Shown here: positions 58,401 through 64,000 of the stretch, piece by piece
Position numbering within the stretch: position 1 is the first letter of the stretch
Layout of the letters: the number at the start of each line of letters is the position of its first letter
DNA from: Blasia pusilla
Lineage: Eukaryota; Marchantiophyta; Marchantiopsida; Blasiales
DNA length: 64,000 nucleotides
Reading direction: 5' to 3'
Assembly (NCBI GenBank): GCA_050084515.1
Contig: CM114275.1
Location: 7,688,001 to 7,752,000 of the forward strand
Notes under the pieces: generated by a model
The model's input: only the letters and a program-made list of their open reading frames with translations
Database searches by the model: none
What the model was told of the DNA's origin: nothing
Position numbers and translations under genes: made by a program

Positions 58401-59226
58401 ATATAAAGCAATTCTCAGCAGTCAGGGAAATTGCGCTGGGGAACTCATTTCCGCAACCTATGAGCCGAAGGCGTTCGCCAGTTCAAAGCTCAGAGAGTTT
58501 TTCACCAGAGATAGCCGTGTCCAACAAGGATCCTACCTGCTCTTGGATGGGGCAGGGGGAAATCTCCATGGAAATAGCAGTCCTGGCGGTTCAGCAATCG
58601 TCGGTGAGAGAGCGAGCCAATTTGAAACGCAAGGACAGGTAGTACAAGATGAAGAGAAGGAACTTCATGTGTTGGCTAGAAGGGATGGTCCAGAAATACG
58701 GGGGAGAGATGTGCACTTTTCAGACGGCAGAGATCACGAGGATGACCAAATTTCAATGTCGGACGGGAAGGAACTTCGTCTGTCCGACATAAGAAACAGT
58801 CAAGATGGTGAGCTTCGCCTCTTGGAAATTACCGAGAGCTTAGGAAATGGACAAAGGTGCTCAGCAGAACGAAGTTATTTTGAGTTTCATGGTAGCCAAA
58901 TCTGCTCATCAGACAGAGTACAACCGAATCACGAGCTACAAGCAAGCAACCTACAACCATGCGACTACGAACCGGTGGAATGCAGGGCGAATTTTTCCGA
59001 CTTCAAATCAGGCTCCTGGGATAATCAAAGCATACGTAAGAAAATGCGCTCAGTAGTTTTTGTCGATCAGCCAATTTGTAGGCAAGATGGCGCCGCAAGC
59101 ACTGTCCACGAGGACAACTGTTTTGAAATGGGAGAAAACTTGTTGGCCGTGGCTCACACGGAAATATGCAAGCTTAAGCGGGTAAGGGATCCGATCCTGT
59201 TGAGAGGATTGTCTGCACTCAATTGA
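52446..59226 (+). CDS. Unrecognised multi-exon coiled-coil protein (5' end not found)
   Basis: Eleven exons with GT-AG borders and compatible phases: 52,446-52,640; 53,004-about 53,069; about 53,439-53,664; 53,809-53,951; 54,165-54,335; 54,514-54,561; 54,663-54,740; 54,913-55,065; 57,205-57,270; about 57,969-58,115; 58,342-59,226 (stop). They encode about 725 residues. First comes a Pro-rich start (EALKQQSLPSVTRPSG ... EPEPPFLQPE). A long heptad-rich coiled coil follows (ARDLDQLRDQMLKVTAREAR, EEIRRLIIEMNNFRQLLEV, EDLNASKLEVSALKKEIE, RGELEEWRGKYKAIL). The acidic, Ser-rich tail ends RVRDPILLRGLSALN. No membrane segment or enzyme motif. The architecture suggests a structural or scaffold protein of the cytoskeleton or meiotic chromosomes, with no family recognised. 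A strong donor at 59,182 (CGG|GTAAGG) could extend it past the stop to exons near 59.5 kb. Confidence 0.75.
55578..55747 (-). mobile_element. Helitron-like element in an intron of the coiled-coil gene
   Basis: Minus strand: starts TCTATATAATTAAAAG after a host A (55,747) and ends GCGCGGGCACTATACTAG before a host T (55,578). It is 170 bp. Start, G-rich inner stretch and CCTATGATGGCATGTATAC match the copy at 618-800. It lies in the 2.1-kb intron between 55,065 and 57,205. No coding capacity. Confidence 0.72.
56343..56641. mobile_element. hAT-type MITE, copy 3, in the same intron
   Basis: 299 bp with CATGGTTGCT at the left end and, inverted, CAAGGTTGCA at the right. It is flanked by GTGATTTT (56,335-56,342) and GTGATTTC (56,642-56,649), an 8-bp duplication with one change. 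GGAC/GTCC-rich arms and a purine-rich centre match copies 1 and 2. It is more diverged than copy 2, so probably an older insertion. Confidence 0.82.
56886..56910 (-). mobile_element. Isolated Helitron-like 3' end
   Basis: Minus strand: GCCCGTGCAATGCACTAG followed by T, with a GTGC/GCAC hairpin just before CTAG, the textbook 3' terminus. No matching 5' end (TCTATA) was found upstream on that strand within about 1 kb, so it is probably a truncated copy. Confidence 0.5.
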
Positions 59227-61123
59227 CTCCATTGCTATTGTTTTGATTCCTCCGCCCTAGTCAAGCTCTCATGGAGCGCAAATAACTAGAACTGGATGGT
59301 GGACGATAGAAATGAGGAAGCATCAAGTGGGAATTTTCTGTGGCTCGTGATGACTAATAGCATCCATACTCTTGTAGAAATCGTACACTGATCTGCCGTT
59401 GGGCAGTCTTATGCTAGCTTAACCTATGGACTCGTCAGTTGTTGATGGAACCCTGCGGATTCTGTAGATAAAACAGCAGCTAGTGGCCGCATGTCTGTGA
59501 GCAAGACTGATAAATCTAAGGAGAAGGAATGGTCCCTGCTACCAGGGGAAGCGTGGCGACCATGGACGCGTACCATTTGCAGCCAGCTTGAGACTGTTTG
59601 GCCCTATCATCTTTTTCCTGCTCCGTGTTGTGACCCAGCAGGTGAACCTCTGGTGACCTTGGAGGGACAAATTCTCAAACTGAGAGTGGGAACCATTCTT
59701 AACAAAGTCCGGCGCATGTTTATGCTAGTAGCTAAGATGATCTCATAACAGCACTTCGAGAGCTCTCACTGTCATGGATATCTAATCTAGGACGTTCTCT
59801 TGCAGCATCTGAACGTTCATGGATTGTGATCCCAATTCAGGCTTCGGAGCGGAAGAAGACGAGCTCGGAACGAGACATCAATGACATAATTTATGAAGGA
59901 CTACAATTTCTGGAGAGAAGATACGAGTTAAACTGAGCTTTAAGGACTGCCTATCATATCCAAAGCGAATGTTTGCGTTGAGCGAGCGGAGAAGGAATGA
60001 AAGACCTTACAGTGAGTGCAACTCGTATCCCCTTCGGCATTCAATGATTTGGGCAAGAGAACTGATTGAGCTTTCAAAGATCGAACTTCTCAACGCTCTG
60101 TTCTCCGACTCTGTTTCACCACTGGCAGCACTGAAACTTCGCAGAAAGAGACTCACCAGAATATTTCGGAAGAAGATAGTTGCACGGGAAGCCAAAGGGA
60201 TCGAGTCGCTGCAGAAACTCTCAATTACCAACTCACGGAGATGGACTTCCGGCAATTGATTCCGAATATATTGACAAGTGATAACCTGTCTTTTCAATCA
60301 CGTCATAGCTACCATGTGGAGAAGACGGCTGGTAGGACTTAAACTAACCTTCTTCAAGCCCTTCCCAAAGCTCCTATGACATCGGATATCTCCCGAATTT
60401 CTGTGACATCGGATATTTCTTGGGAGGGGTAGCGTGTTTCTTGTTCCAAAGCAGCCTCTTATTGTGAAACATATTTGGATTTGGACTTAGAGGACCTAAG
60501 CCGACCTTCATCGAGCCTTCGTAAGCTACTATGGTATCAGATACTTCACGAGCCGCTATGAGATAGGATATTACCGGCGAGGAATGCGCTTAAGCTGGCA
60601 CATATTTTGAGGCACATGGATCTGGAACGGAAATGGAAATACTCGCAATAATTTATTGAAGTACAAAAATGCCCACGCAAAGAACACGCTGGTGAAAACA
60701 TCACTTCAATCTGTGCTCGGGAAATCTCCATTTGTTTCATGTGAGCCTTTTATCTGGCTGTCTCCTTTCTAGCATGATAAAAGGGACAAGGAAAGAATCC
60801 TCTCCCGTCCCTCCCGTCCCGAGCTCGTGTCTATGACTTCTAAGAGGAGCAGGGACGATTTCCTTGGTATAATCTCTGCCATGTTTACCTTACAGACTGT
60901 AGCACTATCAACGCAGAGAGAGAATGAGAGATGACACTATCGCTGCATCAATCATTGTTCATGTCAGTGCCGTCATCTCAATTCTGAATCATGTATGGCA
61001 CAAGTGACTGGATTGTGACTCACTCCTGATACACCTAAACCTGCACTTAGAGCCCAGACAATCAGGCCTGTGAGAGACGCTCAAAACTTCTTCCTAACTG
61101 GCTCCATACAACCCCTTCTCTTA
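59227..61123. other. 3' flanks of two convergent genes, possible exon at 59.5 kb
   Basis: 59,491-59,745 (+) is open and looks protein-like (EWSLLPGEAWRPWTRTICSQL, LRVGTILNKVRRMF). It may be a further exon of the coiled-coil gene or a separate small gene, and phases did not resolve. 60,340-60,560 contains short internal repeats (GACATCGGATAT(C/T)TC). The rest shows nothing. Confidence 0.35.
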
Positions 61124-63753
61124 TCATGAGGGGAACAGTAGCATGCCCAAGATGAATGCTGTGAAAGGTACTGTGAAGTTGTCATCGAGTTTGGAAGTGA
61201 TGGGAAGGGATTCCACGATGGTAGCTGCCAGCGAGATTATGGCTAACCGTACAGACGCACCACACAAGTCCAACCGGTAGAAGCCCATCGCTGAGAAATA
61301 GTACATGCACCTGAATCATCCACAAAGCCAACCCAGTGCAATCTTATCATGTGGAGCCACTTTTGAACTTCGTGGAAAAGAAGATCCAACGAGCCTGAGT
61401 ACTACCATGAGATTATAGGCAATTAGAGCCGGATCCCATGGGCACCTGAAATCACAGCATCCTTGCAACCATGATGGGTTGCAGAAATTATCTGGCGACC
61501 TTGTATAGCCAGATAATAAAATTCTCGGTTGGAATTTTCTCAGTTATCCGTTGGAAAAATGTTTCACCTGAGCGGCCTTCCATGGGATCTGGCCCATAGT
61601 GGTGCCGTCTGTAGCCTGGCCACTGATGGACCTCACCTCTGGTGGGTCTATTAACTGGAATAGATGCAGGAGAAAAAAGTAGTGAAAGTACCATTCATGG
61701 AGGGCATCTAATATAGACTGATTGTTTGCCAAGGTCCGAATGAAGACAGGGAGAGAACCAGGGAGGAGATAGATTATGCAAGAAAGGACATGAAGATTAT
61801 AACCAGAAAACAGGTGCATGCGAGACATATTGCCTAATGAAACACCATTTGTAGAGATACCAAGACCATTTGTAGAGTCGATGGAAGGAATTGAGGACAC
61901 TCACCCCAAAGAGACTAGAAAACCAAAGATGAACATAGAGATGCTTCCGGCAAAACTCTTGTCATTGTTGTATGGAAGCTTCCGGGAGCCAAATCTTCTA
62001 CCCATGATGTCTGCAATACCTGCAGACAAAATCGTTTCTTACATTAGATTGCAGCAGAATATGATGACTGCCACAATTGACTCTCTACTCAGCAGGTGGA
62101 CAAGATATACCACTAGTTTAGGTTCAAAATTGGTGCGGTTCACACACAACTTGTAACTACGTACCATCACCCCCACACATCAAGGCCAGAGCAATCATGC
62201 CAACGGGTGATTGTCGCCAAAACAATATTGTGCTGGTGTACAACACCACGACATAGTACAAAGGTCCCCTCAAAAGCTCCCTGCATTCAATTCCAAATAG
62301 ATGAGCAGAAGATATGGATGTTTCACATCCCAAGGAATTATTGAGGTTGCTCATCAGCGCACTTGGAGACGTTGTGTTCCTTCCAAAAGCCAGCAACGGA
62401 GCAAAATACTCAGGAATATGCACACATCCCACTTGGAATGCTTCTGGATCTTGAATAATCCTCACTTTCCAAGAAGACCATGAACGATATACCTGGATTC
62501 ACCACTGCGGCTCATGGACTTGACTAGTCCTTCATCCTTTAGTATTCCCAGTCCATACACCAGAAGTCTGATTCCATTCGCCAGTGGCACCACCCCGGCG
62601 AAAAAAGGAGCCCAAGGAGAAGAGCTGTTCAGCCAAAGTTTCAGTGTCAGTGTATCGCTAATCTGATGCTACTTCAGGCGAAAAAAACTCTAAAAAGTGA
62701 CCTTTGTACATGACACGAAGCCTTCGATCACAAGTAAATGCAGTTGTCATTGCGAATGCAGAGAAGTGTAGACTTCCAGTGGATGGAGGTAGGAATGGAG
62801 ACGTATGATACCTGAAAAAGGGCCAGCAGAGCATGTAAATGAGCCCTGAAGAAATGTGGACGAGCTTTCGGCTCAGTTTCTGTGACAATCACATCCGACA
62901 GTAGTAAGTGCGCATTGTCCGAGACAAGTCGACGATGAAGAAACTCCCGAGAGATACGATTTACAGACACTTCTTCGTAAGAGAAATTCCCGTCGAAACG
63001 ACGACACCAGTTCACAAAAAATAAACAATGAATCGATGAACTGATTGATTGACCACAGAGGCCCAAGAGGGGCAATTGAAGTTGAAAACATGAAATATTT
63101 CTAGTAAGCCAGATCCTGCAAGACAAGCGGCAGAAAAAGAAGCCACAGCGTTGTCTTGAGAAAGTCCGCGTCCTTCCGTTAGGATTCGGAGCTCTACTCA
63201 CCTGCCCAACTATCTGCTTGCTGGTGAAGAAGTCAAACAAGCGCACCCAAATAAATGCTCCAACGAGCACTACAACCGTCAATCCAGCGTCGTGCTGCAG
63301 CGAACTAGATTCAAACGAGTGACTGCTAGGAAATTCTTCAATGATGGTCTGCGTCCATCCCCTCTCATCTCCTTCACCAAGTTTAGGATGAGAATTGAAG
63401 GTGACGCCGGTCTCCCATGATTCCGGCCTGATATGAACTCCCACATCTCTAGCCCTAGACCGAATGGCTTGCAGCTGGCCACACCTTGAAAGAGTTGACG
63501 AATTTCTTGGACGTGACTTCCATATGCTACTCCTGTATGAAGGAGACGACAAGGACGATTGCGATTGGTAGGAGGAAGTGCAACGGGACCGCGTTTGCGA
63601 GAGGCCAGCATAATTGCCCGTGAGGAGGAAGGAATTTCTAGTAACTGACGGCAAGTAGTCTGTCACGGCAAGCGTGTACGCTGGTACACTCTCGCATTCA
63701 CAACCCGAAGATGAAATTCCACTGAATGGGCGATGCAGTAATGCAGATGTCAT
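61124..63753 (-). CDS. Phytol/farnesol kinase (VTE5/FOLK family), complete
   Basis: Six exons, all GT-AG: 63,753-63,202; 62,879-62,812; 62,624-62,493; 62,280-62,165; 62,019-61,905; 61,310-61,124 (TGA). Phases join cleanly to 389 residues. Residues 1-130 are Ser/Arg-rich with few acidic residues, typical of a plastid transit peptide. A membrane segment follows (LTVVVLVGAFIWVRLFDFF, about 157-175). The kinase domain begins KLSRKLVHISSGLIYMLCWP (185-204), then PLANGIRLLVYGLG, ELLRGPLYYVVVLYTST and ILFWRQSPVGMIALALMCGG. Next is the family signature CGGDGIADIMGRRFGS (286-301, acidic Asp-rich turn), then KSFAGSISMFIFGF and ATIVESLPITSKLDDNFTVP near the end. The family uses CTP to phosphorylate phytol (tocopherol and chlorophyll-phytol recycling) or farnesol, in plastid or other membranes. 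Which alcohol is preferred cannot be read from sequence. Introns are 145-594 bp. No defects seen. Confidence 0.96.
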
Positions 63754-64000
63754 GATTGGTTGGATATACTCTTCCGATAAAATGATTGGGCGGTCAGGTC
63801 AACGTGACCCACACTGTAGTAGAGGAGAGTCGGACAAAATCCACCGAAACAAACCCCCTTCGCTCTGTTACCGAGCTCAATTGCAAATTTCCAGGATCAG
63901 GGGGGGAAACTGCTCATGGTACTCCTTGAGCGCTTCATAGCCCTCCCGGAACCGTAGAGGTCTTGCGTAGGGATGGAGAAAACATCTCAGCGTCTTCTTG
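63754..64000 (-). promoter_or_regulatory. 5' flank of the phytol/farnesol kinase gene
   Basis: This short upstream interval (right end of the window) should hold the 5'-UTR and part of the promoter. No clear TATA box or other element was recognised. The open plus-strand frame here is antisense to the gene start. Confidence 0.35.

Noticed and set aside
62728-63200. Continuation of the kinase first-exon frame to 62,728
   Set aside because: The frame stays open through the intron by chance. The CAG|GTGAGT donor at 63,202 and the downstream family motifs show the true exon end.

Overview
The window looks like nuclear DNA of a land plant, probably from a large, repeat-rich genome. Evidence: spliceosomal GT-AG introns, a plant phytol/farnesol kinase with a Ser-rich plastid-targeting-like N-terminus, a homologue of plant cadmium-induced protein AS8, a plant-type short-chain dehydrogenase, an intronless nuclear tRNA-His, and EDM2-like PHD fingers. 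A seed-free plant (bryophyte, lycophyte or fern) is my guess from the unusual transposons. The sequence does not prove it.

Layout. 0-5 kb: AT-rich DNA with a small Helitron-like element and a decayed non-LTR retrotransposon of the restriction-like-endonuclease (RLE) type. 5.0-5.8 kb: a single-exon SDR gene on the minus strand. 6-15 kb: dispersed repeats, including a hAT-type MITE family, a ~207-bp satellite-like array of about 13 units (8.2-11.2 kb), and a foldback region with a near-perfect 60-bp hairpin (13.9 kb). 15.6-17.1 kb: two exons of an unrecognised hydrophilic protein (minus). 19.2-19.9 kb: three head-to-tail copies of a Helitron-like element.

22.3-45.5 kb is the centrepiece: two nested copies of one large, apparently unnamed DNA transposon. 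The inner copy (25,212-35,610) has matching ends (CTCGGGGG) and an 8-bp target duplication (ACAAAAAC). It sits inside the transposase ORF of the outer copy. Removing it joins the outer ORF in frame. Each copy has a small ORF1 with EDM2-like PHD/zinc fingers and a long, intron-containing ORF2. ORF2 carries an AT-hook, a Cys/His region, and three acidic motifs that look like a DDE transposase. Both copies also hold a tRNA-like fold downstream of ORF2 with compensatory base changes. Inside them lie a deleted Copia pol fragment, an APE-type LINE, a ~340-bp tandem repeat and, near the outer right end, what looks like the first exon of an LRR receptor gene.

45.5-64 kb is more gene-bearing: an exon of unknown type, an AS8-like first exon (minus), tRNA-His(GUG), a plus-strand coiled-coil gene of at least 11 exons (52.4-59.2 kb) whose ninth visible intron holds a Helitron-like element and a MITE, and a complete six-exon phytol/farnesol kinase gene (61.1-63.75 kb, minus). 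The genes show no operon-like relationship. The dominant theme is a few housekeeping or stress-type genes among layered transposons.
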